Below are positions 1-8,412 of a stretch of DNA of 64,000 nucleotides, one piece after another. A model generated the notes under the pieces. The model ran no database searches and was not told the DNA's origin. It saw only the letters and a list, made by a program, of their open reading frames with translations. The translations under genes were made by a program, and so were the position numbers. Source of the stretch: Bradyrhizobium ontarionense (lineage in GTDB: Bacteria; Pseudomonadota; Alphaproteobacteria; Rhizobiales; Xanthobacteraceae); NCBI RefSeq assembly GCF_021088345.1, contig NZ_CP088156.1:4774001-4838000 (forward strand), read 5' to 3'. Position 1 is the first letter of the stretch. Each line of letters starts with the position of its first letter.

Positions 1-395
1 GCCGCCTCGGGATTCGCACGGGGCAGGAGAACATCATAGGACATCAGTGTCGCCGCCCCGCCGAGCCGCAGCCAATCCGGCAGCAGATCGTCGCGCCGGA
101 GCACGTCGCTCAGGATCGACTCGTGATTTCCTCTGACGAATACGCTCTCATGAGCTCGCGCGCGCGTGATCAGGAGATCGAGCGTGCGGCGCGAATCGGG
201 GCCGCGATCGATGTAATCGCCGAGAAAAACATGGATCGCGCGCCCAGAACGCGTCCGCGCGATATCCTGGTCGATGAGGTCGAACGCGTCGGCCAGGAGA
301 TCGGCGCAGCCGTGAATATCGCCGATGGCGTAGAGAACGATACCGTCAGGAATCCGCGCGCGCTGGTCGATCCGCGACAACAACCGACTAAACAT
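1..395 (-). CDS. Metallophosphoesterase / serine-threonine protein phosphatase, 3' end beyond window
   Basis: The first 131 residues of a calcineurin-like phosphatase are present; the rest lies beyond base 1. All three N-terminal metal-binding blocks of the PP2A/ApaH-like family are visible: GDIHG (residues 25-29), GDYIDRG (59-65) and GNHE (89-92). These coordinate the two catalytic metals, so a phosphoester hydrolase is well supported, but the substrate (protein phosphate, diadenosine polyphosphate or other) cannot be told. The ATG at 395-393 opens the frame and reads straight into the GDIHG block. The protein is probably cytoplasmic, since no signal peptide is seen. The next gene upstream on the same strand starts at 727 and leaves a 47-base gap, so co-transcription is possible. 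Confidence 0.9.
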   Translation of the reverse strand, partial: MFSRLLSRIDQRARIPDGIVLYAIGDIHGCADLLADAFDLIDQDIARTRSGRAIHVFLGDYIDRGPDSRRTLDLLITRARAHESVFVRGNHESILSDVLRRDDLLPDWLRLGGAATLMSYDVLLPRANPEA

Positions 396-442
396 GCGAG
401 ATCACCGCCGCGTCGTTCACGTGGACGCGCCGCGGCCGGCGG

Positions 443-727
443 TCAGCGGTACCATCCCGTATATGCACCCCAATAGCCCGGGCCACCATAGGGACCATAG
501 GCGCCGTAGAGCGCCATGCAGGAATACCGGTCCGAGCATCCCCAATGCCGGTGACGGATGCGCCGTGGATAGACGTCATATTCCGTGGTGGCCTTCACAT
601 GCCGCGCCTCGCGCCGAGGGATCGCGGCGTCCGCGGCACCGGCTGCGGTGATGCCGAGCAGAGAGCAGATGAGAAAGCCGGCCGCGCCGCAGGCGAGCGT
701 CTGGCGAATGGCAGCGCGTGATGGCAT
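443..727 (-). CDS. Small secreted Tyr/Gly-rich protein, unknown function
   Basis: This is a 94-residue protein with a strong ribosome binding site (GAGGAGG a few bases before the ATG at 727). It has a typical Sec signal peptide: a basic start, a hydrophobic core around residues 11-27 and small residues near position 32. The mature part is short and basic, carries two cysteines (around 64 and 70), and ends in a Tyr/Gly-rich tail with the pattern GAYGPYGGPGYWGAY. Small exported proteins of this composition are common in Bradyrhizobium and usually have no assigned role. No domain is recognised. It lies between the phosphatase and a GT4 gene on the same strand. Confidence 0.7.
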   Translation of the reverse strand: MPSRAAIRQTLACGAAGFLICSLLGITAAGAADAAIPRREARHVKATTEYDVYPRRIRHRHWGCSDRYSCMALYGAYGPYGGPGYWGAYTGWYR

Positions 728-792
728 CTGTTCCTCCTCATGAGCAGCGGGTCTGCAGGCGTCGAATTGATAGCATGACGAACGACGGAAAT

Positions 793-2250
793 CTAACCTC
801 GCGGCCCCCGGCGCGGCGCGCCTGTATCGCTGGATGCACCTTGGACGGATCGCCGCCGGCCAGACTTCACGCGCTTGGCTGCGATCTCCGCCCCACTCGC
901 CCGCTGGCCGTTCTTCACAGGAGCATGCGCGGCCTTCTCAGCCGCCGCACCTATCGTGCTCGCGCCGGCCTTGCCGCGGCGTTCCCAGGACGGCAGCACC
1001 CGTCCGGGCCAGAAGCGGCGTGACGGCGGACGCGGCGGTTCGCCGATGAGCAGGCTCCGCATCTTCGGCACGCACACACGCGCCGCATCGAAATTCTCGA
1101 CCACGTAGCGACGCGCCGCGTCCCGCATCGGCTGCAGTCGATCACGATCCTTGAGAACGGCCGAGACCCGGTCGGCGAGATCGTCGACGGCGTGGAAGGG
1201 AACCAGCATTCCGTTCTGGTCGGGCTGCACGACCTCGCGGACCGGCGCAGTGTCCGAGCCTATCACGAGACAACCGGCACTCATCGCCTCCAGCATCGAC
1301 CACGACAGCACGAACGGATAGGTCAGGTAGATGTGAGCAGAGGACACCTGCAGGGTCGCCAGAAACGTCTCGTAGGAGACACGTCCAAGAAAGTGGACTC
1401 GCGAGAGGTCGATCTGCTGCCTGACCTCGTTGAGGAAGGTGGCCTTCCAACTGGTGCCCGGCGGCGGCGCAAGTCCGTAGGAGATCCCATCGCCGCCGAT
1501 GATGACGACTTGCGCCTTCGGGCGCCGGGCCAGAATCTTCGGCAATGCCCGCATGAAGATATGATAGCCGCGGAGCGGCTCCAGATTCCGGGCGACGAAG
1601 GTCACGACCTCATCGTTTCGGCTCAGCTCCCGTCCGTCGGACAGGCGCAAACGCGCGAGCGGGTTGGGCTTCACCAGCGAGGTATCAATGCCCTCATGCA
1701 CGATCTCGATCTTGTTTTGATACTGGGTCGGGAAGGTCGAATGCTGCCAGGATGTCGGCGAGACGCCGATATCGCAATCCTCCAGCGCCAGCAGAGTCGT
1801 CGCATTCTTCAGGTGGAGGCCGATGTGGCCATCCAGGCCGGTCGTCGGAAACTCCGGATCGAAGCCGAGATCACGTCCCTGCGCGCCGTAGAAGAACTCG
1901 CAATAAAGAATCAGGCGCGCGGTTGGAAACATCGTCCGGAGAGGCAGGGTTTCGCCCCAGCCCGGATGTGCGAGAATCACATCGGGGACGAAGCCCGAAG
2001 AAGAGAGACTCGACAGGCTGTAGAGCACCTGTTCGGCACGCCGGCACTCGAGATCGAACCGCCTTGCAAAAGGATGCGTTGCGGAAACATCGGCCCCCGC
2101 AAGGGCATATTTGAGAAGCCGGACCGATGGCATCGGCTGCGCGTTCGAAGCCCCGATCGCGACGAGCTCGTTGCCCGGTTCCTTTGCCAGCGACACGGCG
2201 AGATTGCGATACTGCGCTGGGAAATTGTTATGAACGAATAGAACCTTCAC
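793..2250 (-). CDS. Glycosyltransferase family 4
   Basis: This is a GT-B fold retaining glycosyltransferase of about 485 residues. The N-terminal Rossmann half opens with VLFVHNNFPAQYRNLA. The nucleotide-sugar half holds VTFVARNLEPLRGYH, VVIIGGDG and the C-terminal acceptor/donor block LEAMSAGCLVIGSD. I chose the GTG at 2250 because GGAG sits 8 bases upstream and the fold starts there with VKVLFV; an in-frame upstream ATG at 2289 adds 13 residues without family resemblance. The last 80 residues are a basic, Pro/Ala/Arg-rich, probably disordered tail that is not part of the family. Donor and acceptor are unknown; a role in surface glycan synthesis is inferred from the neighbourhood. Confidence 0.88.
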   Translation of the reverse strand: MKVLFVHNNFPAQYRNLAVSLAKEPGNELVAIGASNAQPMPSVRLLKYALAGADVSATHPFARRFDLECRRAEQVLYSLSSLSSSGFVPDVILAHPGWGETLPLRTMFPTARLILYCEFFYGAQGRDLGFDPEFPTTGLDGHIGLHLKNATTLLALEDCDIGVSPTSWQHSTFPTQYQNKIEIVHEGIDTSLVKPNPLARLRLSDGRELSRNDEVVTFVARNLEPLRGYHIFMRALPKILARRPKAQVVIIGGDGISYGLAPPPGTSWKATFLNEVRQQIDLSRVHFLGRVSYETFLATLQVSSAHIYLTYPFVLSWSMLEAMSAGCLVIGSDTAPVREVVQPDQNGMLVPFHAVDDLADRVSAVLKDRDRLQPMRDAARRYVVENFDAARVCVPKMRSLLIGEPPRPPSRRFWPGRVLPSWERRGKAGASTIGAAAEKAAHAPVKNGQRASGAEIAAKRVKSGRRRSVQGASSDTGAPRRGPRG

Positions 2251-2488
2251 TAGGCGGTCTCCACGCTGGATTGCCCGCTCCGAAAGCAAAAACGTCGCTT
2301 GCGCCCTGTAATCACCTGCAAAACTTGATGCCTGAGTATTTCGCCGACACCTTCACTATAACGAACATTTCCGGGCGCGAAGTGTGAAGTATGTGATATT
2401 ATGCAACACGGTAAAGCAGCATGGTGGATTTGTCATGGTGTTCGGGGCGTTGCCTCGGTCGGGATTGCATAGCGGGCGGGAGTAAAGA
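2251..2488. promoter_or_regulatory. Divergent intergenic region
   Basis: A 238-base gap separates the divergent GT4 gene (minus) and the 2489 gene (plus). It is AT-richer than the flanking genes, particularly at 2335-2410, and must hold the promoters of both units. No clear operator or palindrome was found. Confidence 0.4.
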
Positions 2489-3436
2489 ATGAATCGCGGC
2501 ACAGAGCTTGACCAGCAGAAGGTCGTCCAGCTCGACCGGGGCCTTTTCTTCGTCAGCTACAAGAGTGCCGAGGACTTGGCGGCGCCGCCCCGCGTGATGG
2601 TCTCGCCTGCGCCGGGCCACGAACGGCGGATCGAGCTGGTGTTGCATCCGGACGCTGACGAGGCCGTGCTGTGGCAGCCCAATTCGGCACTGGTGGTGCG
2701 GGTCGAGGCTCCGGCCACGCTTTTGGTTCAAGTTCTGCCCATGCGTCACGGCGGCTCTCGTGCTGCCGCCGTCCGCATCGAGCCGATCACCCCTGGCAGT
2801 CCCCCGACGCTGTCGCGAACGACCATGGCTTTTGCGCCGACAGCGGCCGCTCCCGCCTCCGCTCTGACGCAGGATGTCGGCCCCGGCTTGCGCCTGCTGG
2901 CCCATGTCGCCGGCCTCGGCGATGTCATGGTCGGCCAGAACAGCTGGATCGCCGGCCCGACGGCCCCCTCCCGCGTCGAAGGGATCATGCTCGACTGGCC
3001 GGATATCCCCGCCGGTCTCGACATCCGCTACGCAGTTCAGTTCGCCAATCCCCAGGCTGGCAACAGCAAGCTCGTGCCGCTCGGGACCTTTGCCGGAACG
3101 CGAGGCCGCGCCCTGCCGATCACCGGCATTGTGCTCGAGATGAGCGGACCGAGTGATCTGCAATTCGTCGCCGAGGCCGTATTCCTGAGCGCTCCCACCT
3201 TGCGGGCGACCGGTCGCAGAGTCGTCCTCTCCGGCCCCACAGGGCGAGAGCCGCTCGTCGGGCTTCGGATCAACGTCGAGAGCGTCCAACCGATCGAAGA
3301 CGCCGTACCGGTTCAGCCAGAAGCTTCGAAGGCGAGTCGGAAGGAAGCCTCGTCGGGCCGCGTTCGCGTCTTCCGCAGCCGGCCGCGTCAGGACGTCCCC
3401 GCTGCGACGGGATCGGCCCGCTCGACACATCCATGA
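2489..3436 (+). CDS. Hypothetical protein, beta-rich, linked to glycosyltransferases
   Basis: This is a 315-residue protein with no recognised family. GGGAG lies 7 bases before the ATG. There is no signal peptide and no membrane segment. Alternating short hydrophobic stretches (RIELVLHP, LVVRVEAPATLLVQVLP, LRLLAHVAGLGDVMVG) suggest beta-sandwich modules, followed by a basic Ser/Arg-rich tail from about residue 275. It is the first gene of a plus-strand unit with two large GT2 proteins (gap of 38 bases to the next gene), so a role in the same glycan or surface-protein pathway is inferred. It might bind carbohydrate or act as an accessory domain protein; this is not shown by sequence. Confidence 0.7.
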   Translation: MNRGTELDQQKVVQLDRGLFFVSYKSAEDLAAPPRVMVSPAPGHERRIELVLHPDADEAVLWQPNSALVVRVEAPATLLVQVLPMRHGGSRAAAVRIEPITPGSPPTLSRTTMAFAPTAAAPASALTQDVGPGLRLLAHVAGLGDVMVGQNSWIAGPTAPSRVEGIMLDWPDIPAGLDIRYAVQFANPQAGNSKLVPLGTFAGTRGRALPITGIVLEMSGPSDLQFVAEAVFLSAPTLRATGRRVVLSGPTGREPLVGLRINVESVQPIEDAVPVQPEASKASRKEASSGRVRVFRSRPRQDVPAATGSARSTHP

Positions 3437-3474
3437 TGGTTCGGGCTTCGGTCTGACGGCCAAAGGTTTTCGTC

Positions 3475-5961
3475 ATGAACGGAGCCATATCAGAGCTGGC
3501 GAGGCCGGCTCGCCACCATCTGCGGCTGGAGCGCCTGGCGGCGCAGGCTCTCGCGGCCGAGGATTTCGTTTCTGCCTTCAAGTATGTCGACCGGCGCTGC
3601 CGTCTCGATCCGCCGGCCCGGGCGCATTGTTTCGTGCTGCGCGCCGAGGCCGCGTGGCGCCTCGGTCACCGCGAGGCTGCTCTGGCGGACCTGGCCAGAG
3701 CCCTCGAGATCGCCCCTCACGACGTCGGCGCCAATCGGCGGCTGCTCGCCTGGTCCGACGAGGAAGGTCGACGCCAAGCAGCCACCGAGCTGCTGGCGAC
3801 CGACACAGTCGGCGCCAGCTTGCGGACGGCAATGGCCGTGCTGCGGGACGCCGGCGAGACCTGCTGGGCCGCGTTGTCGATCTACGATTCCGAAATCGTC
3901 GGCTGGGTGGCCTGGAGCGGGGATGCCGATGTCGAGGCTTGCCTCGACACGGACGGCGGATCGCTCACGAGTCTTGTGGAGCCGGATCCATTCCATCCGC
4001 TCGCCAGCAGCAGAATCCGGGCATCGGCGTTGAAACTACGTCGTCCCTCGTCTGAGACGGCACAAACGCTGACGCTGCGATTGGGTGGGCGCACCTTTCG
4101 GACCTATCGGCTGTCGCCGGTTGCGAGCCGACCGGTGCTGCCCCGCCCCGCGCCGTCCCCCGTCGAACGGAAGGACGGAAAGACCAAGACGGTCATCGTG
4201 CCGGTCTATGGCGATGCCGATGCGACCATGGCCTGCCTCGACAGTCTCTGCCGTGCACGCGCGCTCGGAACGAAGCGTGGCGCCGGATCGCCGTTCCAGA
4301 TCCTGGTGGTCGACGATGGGAGCCCGGAGCCGGCACTGAAGGCCCAGCTTCAGGCGCTGGCGGCCCTTCAGGACATCGCGCTTCTGGTCAATCCCACCAA
4401 CCAGGGCTTCATCGGCGCCGTCAACCGCGCCTTGACGAAGGTTGGAGACGGCGATGTCATCCTGCTGAATGCGGATACCATCGTGCCGCCGGGCTTTGTC
4501 GAAAGGCTTGCAGCCGCGGCCTATTCGGCGCCTGACATCGGAACCGTGACGCCGCTCTCCAACAACGGCGAGTTCTTTTCGTTTCCGACGTCGGACATCT
4601 CGAACCCGATGCTCGGCGATGGCGAGATCGTCGCCAGGGACAAGGCCGCCGCACAGGCGAATGCAGGCACGACGGTCGACATGCCGAGCGGCATCGGTTT
4701 CTGCCTTTACATCAAGCGAGCCGTGCTCGATCGGATCGGAGCGCTCTCGGAGAGCTTTCGGCGCGGCTATCTCGAGGACGTCGATTTCTGCCTTCGCGCC
4801 CGCGCCGCAGGTTTCCGCAACGTCTGCGCGCCGTCCGTCTATGTCGGGCATCATGGTTCGCTCTCCTTCCAGAAGAGCAAGCGGGCCCTCGTGCTCTACA
4901 ACTTCGACATTCTCGATCGGCGATTCCCCAACTACCGTAGTGAATGCCGGGCGATCGAAGCCGCAGATCCGTTACGCTCGTCCCGTGCTGCGCTGGAATC
5001 CGCGCTTCCCGCCACGGAGGGCAACCGGGTGCTGATCGTCGCGGGACGTGGCGCTATGCTGCCGGTCGCCGAGACCCGGGCGCGTCACCTGGCGGACGAT
5101 GGCGAGCGAGCGGTTCTGCTCATTCCGCAGCAGACCAAGCTTACCTTTCGGCTCAAAGCCGCCGACGGCGACGTCCCGCAATCTCTGCTGCTGCGCTTCG
5201 ACACGCCGAGTGCGATCGCGGAGGCGGAAGGCGAGATCGCCAGATTGCGGCCATCGCGGATCGAAGTAGCTGACCCGGCGCTTCCGCCTGCCCTGGCGGA
5301 CGTCGCCCACCGTCTTGGGCTCGCTCTCGACCGCTGGATCACGACGGCCGACATACCGGTGATGGAGGGACGCGCCGACGAGCGCGTCCTGGCCCCGACC
5401 GAGGCCGCGCTTCGTTATGCCGAGAACCGCACCGCGCAAGGCCCGTCGACATCCGTACGACAGGGGCGCCAGGGTCGTCCCGCTCAGCTGAACGCATGGC
5501 CGGTGCAGCCGCTGGCCCTCGCGGAAGCCGTGCCTGAACGACCGCGCGCTCTGGTCGTCATCCCCATGGCACCATCAAGTCAGGCCTGGCAGGCCATCCG
5601 CGCCGTGGCGCATCAGTTACGGAGCTCGAAATCCCCCGTCTCGATCGTCGTCGTGGGCGAAACGCTCGATGACCGCCGGCTGATGTCTTTCCCGAACATC
5701 TTTGTCACAGGCCCTGTGGCGATTGAAGAGTTGCCGGACGTCCTCGCTCCGCATAATCCTGGCTGGATCCTGACGGATTTCGAAGTGCCGGTGTTCGGCC
5801 ATCCCCTTCTGGAGGCAGCCAGGCTGGCGCCGCGCCCGGTGGCCTATCGCAACTGGGCAGGCGAAACGCTCGAACCGCGTCCAGGAGACCTTGGCCTTCC
5901 AGGCACTGCGGACGACGAAGCTCTAGCTGCAGCGGTAACCCGCTGGATCGCGACATCATGA
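3475..5961 (+). CDS. Multidomain glycosyltransferase: TPR-like N-terminus, GT2 core, second C-terminal domain
   Basis: This 828-residue protein starts with helical TPR-like repeats (residues 15-110). A GT2 (GT-A fold) domain begins near 239 with KTVIVPVYGDADATMACL. It includes the nucleotide-binding strand ILVVDDGSPEP, the metal-binding region VILLNADTIVPPGF, and the late acceptor block YLEDVDFCLRARAAGFRN; this layout fits GlcNAc/rhamnosyl-type inverting transferases. From about 515 on comes a second region (RVLIVAGRGAMLPVAET, then ALVVIPMAPSSQAW near 690) that looks Rossmann-like and may be a reduced GT-B half. An AAGG box precedes the start. The stop overlaps the next ATG by four bases (ATGA), indicating coupled translation with the following GT2 gene. 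Confidence 0.88.
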   Translation: MNGAISELARPARHHLRLERLAAQALAAEDFVSAFKYVDRRCRLDPPARAHCFVLRAEAAWRLGHREAALADLARALEIAPHDVGANRRLLAWSDEEGRRQAATELLATDTVGASLRTAMAVLRDAGETCWAALSIYDSEIVGWVAWSGDADVEACLDTDGGSLTSLVEPDPFHPLASSRIRASALKLRRPSSETAQTLTLRLGGRTFRTYRLSPVASRPVLPRPAPSPVERKDGKTKTVIVPVYGDADATMACLDSLCRARALGTKRGAGSPFQILVVDDGSPEPALKAQLQALAALQDIALLVNPTNQGFIGAVNRALTKVGDGDVILLNADTIVPPGFVERLAAAAYSAPDIGTVTPLSNNGEFFSFPTSDISNPMLGDGEIVARDKAAAQANAGTTVDMPSGIGFCLYIKRAVLDRIGALSESFRRGYLEDVDFCLRARAAGFRNVCAPSVYVGHHGSLSFQKSKRALVLYNFDILDRRFPNYRSECRAIEAADPLRSSRAALESALPATEGNRVLIVAGRGAMLPVAETRARHLADDGERAVLLIPQQTKLTFRLKAADGDVPQSLLLRFDTPSAIAEAEGEIARLRPSRIEVADPALPPALADVAHRLGLALDRWITTADIPVMEGRADERVLAPTEAALRYAENRTAQGPSTSVRQGRQGRPAQLNAWPVQPLALAEAVPERPRALVVIPMAPSSQAWQAIRAVAHQLRSSKSPVSIVVVGETLDDRRLMSFPNIFVTGPVAIEELPDVLAPHNPGWILTDFEVPVFGHPLLEAARLAPRPVAYRNWAGETLEPRPGDLGLPGTADDEALAAAVTRWIATS

Positions 5962-8333
5962 CCACCTTGCGCAGGCACAACACCCCCGCGCGGCTGCCGG
6001 CCGCCCCAGAGATCGAGGGTCTGACAGAAACCAGCCGGATCGCCCTACTGGAGGACGGAACGCTCGCGGGCTTCGTCCTCGATCCCACAGATCTGGATCG
6101 GCGCCTCACGGTCGAAATCCTCCTGGACGGGATCGTGGTGGCCGCCGCCCATGCCGACAATTTCGTTCCCGAGCTTGCGGCGCTTGGACTCAATGATGGC
6201 GCGTTCGGCTTTGCCGTCAGCATCCTCAAGGCGAAGCTCGCGGCGGTCAGCCGCGTTGAAGCGAGAATCGCGAATCTGGGGACTGCGGTCGGCCGCCCGA
6301 TCGACCTGTCCGCCGTCGAGGATGGGGTCGAGGATCCGCGCCCGAACGCTGTTCTGCGCTGGCACGGCGGCTTGCGCGTTTCGGGCTGGATCGACAGCCA
6401 GACCGAGGGCCTGCTGGAAGTCCTGGTCGACGGCGAGGCGGTCGCTCAGGTCCGTGCGGCCATCTGGTCGCGGATCGACGATGCGGCCGCGCCCGGCGGG
6501 GGACGCAACGTCCGCGCCTTCGACCTCCATCTGCCCGAGCGCTTCGCCGACGGCCGTGTTCATCAGCTGACCATGCGCAAGGAAGCGCGCGAGCCGCTTC
6601 CCGCAAGCACGATGTTCGTTGCTTTTCCCGACGGGCTTGCCGGGATGATGGATCGCATCAGCGACCTCTCCTCGGAGCGGCTGCGCGGCGAGTTGTACGA
6701 TCAGATCATTCCGTCCTCGCTGCCGATCGCGAACTACGTGTCCTGGCGCGACCGCTTTCCACTGCCGAAACCCGATGCGAGCCAGCTCCAGCTGTCCGTC
6801 ATCATTGTCGGCCAGGCCGGAGCTGAACGGACGATCGACTCGCTCGAGGCGCAGAGCTACGCGAACTGGACCGCCGGCATCCTGGACGCCCCGGCCCCGG
6901 CATTGGACGCCGACGCCTTCGAGGAATTTCTCGACGAAGTCGCGGCTGATTCGGACGCGATCGTTGCGCTCGCGGCGGGCGCCCTGTTGGCACCGGACGC
7001 CCTCGCCCGCATCGCTGCAGCCTTCGACCAGCATCCGCAATCCGTCGCGCTGTATGGCGACGTTGATCTGGTTGCGGCCGATGGTGAACTGTGGCCGATG
7101 GCCTTTCCAGCCTTCGACTACGAACGCATGCTGGAGCAGGGATACTGCGCGCACCTCTTTGCGCTACGCGCGAATGCCGCCCGGGTCGCCCTGGTGGTCC
7201 GGCCGGAAAACCTCTATCGGCTTTTCAATGCGTCGTTCGATGTGCCCGGGCCGTCATCAGCTCCTGTGCTGCATCTGCCGGGCTCGCTCGGAACCGTCGA
7301 ACGCTTCGATGTCGCTGCGGCCGGCCAGTGTCTGGCCTCGGCCACCCGGCTGCACCTGGAAACACGCGGCCTGCCCGCGAAAGTCACGGTCAGTGACGGC
7401 GGATTGTTTCCGGCGGTGCGTGTCCGGCGAGAGATCGAGCACCACCGCACGACCATCGTGATCCCGACGCGCGACCATTTGCCGCTGCTGCGGACCTGCC
7501 TCGACAGCATTGCCCCAGCAGTGGCGCGCTCGAAGGCAGAGATCCTGGTGATCGACAACGACAGCTCCGATCCGGAAACGCTGTCGTTCCTGGCCGCTTT
7601 GCCAGGCCGGGGAATCAAGACATTGAAGGTCCCTGGGCCTTTCAACTTCGCACGGCTCAACAATCGCGCGGCCGCAGCCGTCGACAGCGAAATCCTGTGC
7701 CTTCTCAACAACGATATCGAGGCCCGCGACGACGGCTGGCTCGAGGAGATGTTGACGCGCCTGGCCGAACCCGACGTCGGCGCGGTCGGCGCGATCCTGA
7801 CGTGGCCCGGCGGGGTGATCCAGCACGGCGGCATCGTGCTGGGCACCAATTTCAGTGCCGCTCACGCCTTCACGGATCGCATGGCCGACGATGCCGGCTA
7901 CCTTGATCTTCTGCGTGTGAGCCATGAGTGCAGTGCGGTGACAGCCGCCTGTCTCCTCACCCGGCGCAGCGACTATCTCGCCATGGGCGGGATGGACGAG
8001 ATCCGGTTCCCCGTCGCGTACAATGACGTGGACTATTGTCTGCGTCTCCGTGAGGCCGGCAAGCGGATCGTGCTCACGCCACACGCCCGCCTGATCCATG
8101 CGGAATCCGCCAGCCGGGGCAAGGACCGCCGCGCCGACCGGCGCGATCGCTACGAGCGCGAGCTGGACATGCTGCGTGCGCGCTGGGGGGAACATCTGAT
8201 CGCGGATCCCCTCTACAGTCCGCAGATGTCCCGCAACGGCGTGCCCTATGGCGCGCTCGCCTGGCCGCCCGGCGACCGCGAACCGCGCCTGAACGAGCCG
8301 CCGATCGCGCGCGATCTTCCGAACGGCATTTGA
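5958..8333 (+). CDS. Multidomain GT2 glycosyltransferase with N-terminal beta modules
   Basis: This 791-residue protein starts in an ATGA overlap with the gene before it. Residues 20-100 and 125-225 look like two related beta-sandwich modules (LAGFVLDPTDLDRRLTVEIL and LRVSGWIDSQTEGLLEVLVD). Residues 270-400 resemble a decayed GT2 domain (LSVIIVGQAG, then LYGDVDLV). A full GT2 domain follows from about 495 (TTIVIPTRDHLPLLRTCLDS, ILVIDNDSSDPE, CLLNNDIEARDDGWLEEM, NDVDYCLRLREAGKRIV). The complete domain should be a sugar transferase; the first may be structural. The stop codon lies inside the left arm of a hairpin terminator, so the unit 2489-8333 probably ends here. Confidence 0.88.
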   Translation: MTTLRRHNTPARLPAAPEIEGLTETSRIALLEDGTLAGFVLDPTDLDRRLTVEILLDGIVVAAAHADNFVPELAALGLNDGAFGFAVSILKAKLAAVSRVEARIANLGTAVGRPIDLSAVEDGVEDPRPNAVLRWHGGLRVSGWIDSQTEGLLEVLVDGEAVAQVRAAIWSRIDDAAAPGGGRNVRAFDLHLPERFADGRVHQLTMRKEAREPLPASTMFVAFPDGLAGMMDRISDLSSERLRGELYDQIIPSSLPIANYVSWRDRFPLPKPDASQLQLSVIIVGQAGAERTIDSLEAQSYANWTAGILDAPAPALDADAFEEFLDEVAADSDAIVALAAGALLAPDALARIAAAFDQHPQSVALYGDVDLVAADGELWPMAFPAFDYERMLEQGYCAHLFALRANAARVALVVRPENLYRLFNASFDVPGPSSAPVLHLPGSLGTVERFDVAAAGQCLASATRLHLETRGLPAKVTVSDGGLFPAVRVRREIEHHRTTIVIPTRDHLPLLRTCLDSIAPAVARSKAEILVIDNDSSDPETLSFLAALPGRGIKTLKVPGPFNFARLNNRAAAAVDSEILCLLNNDIEARDDGWLEEMLTRLAEPDVGAVGAILTWPGGVIQHGGIVLGTNFSAAHAFTDRMADDAGYLDLLRVSHECSAVTAACLLTRRSDYLAMGGMDEIRFPVAYNDVDYCLRLREAGKRIVLTPHARLIHAESASRGKDRRADRRDRYERELDMLRARWGEHLIADPLYSPQMSRNGVPYGALAWPPGDREPRLNEPPIARDLPNGI

Positions 8334-8351
8334 GGGCGTTCCGCCCTCAAA
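8329..8351 (+). terminator. Hairpin overlapping the stop of the 5958 gene
   Basis: A perfect 10-bp stem (TTTGAGGGCG / CGCCCTCAAA) with a 3-base loop begins at the stop codon of the plus-strand gene. Only a short A-rich stretch follows, so its strength as an intrinsic terminator is uncertain. Confidence 0.6.
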
Positions 8352-8352
8352 G

Positions 8353-8384
8353 TAAAACAGGCGGCGCTGGCGGCGCCGCCTGTT
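8353..8384 (-). terminator. Intrinsic terminator of the Hint-protein gene
   Basis: An 11-bp perfect stem (AACAGGCGGCG / CGCCGCCTGTT, 7-base loop, 8356-8384) is followed on the minus strand by a T-rich run (TTTTACTTT). It lies 29 bases past the stop of the 8413 gene and reads as its rho-independent terminator. Confidence 0.75.
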
Positions 8385-8412
8385 CCATCAGTAGAGCGGA
8401 ATTCGTCGGCGC

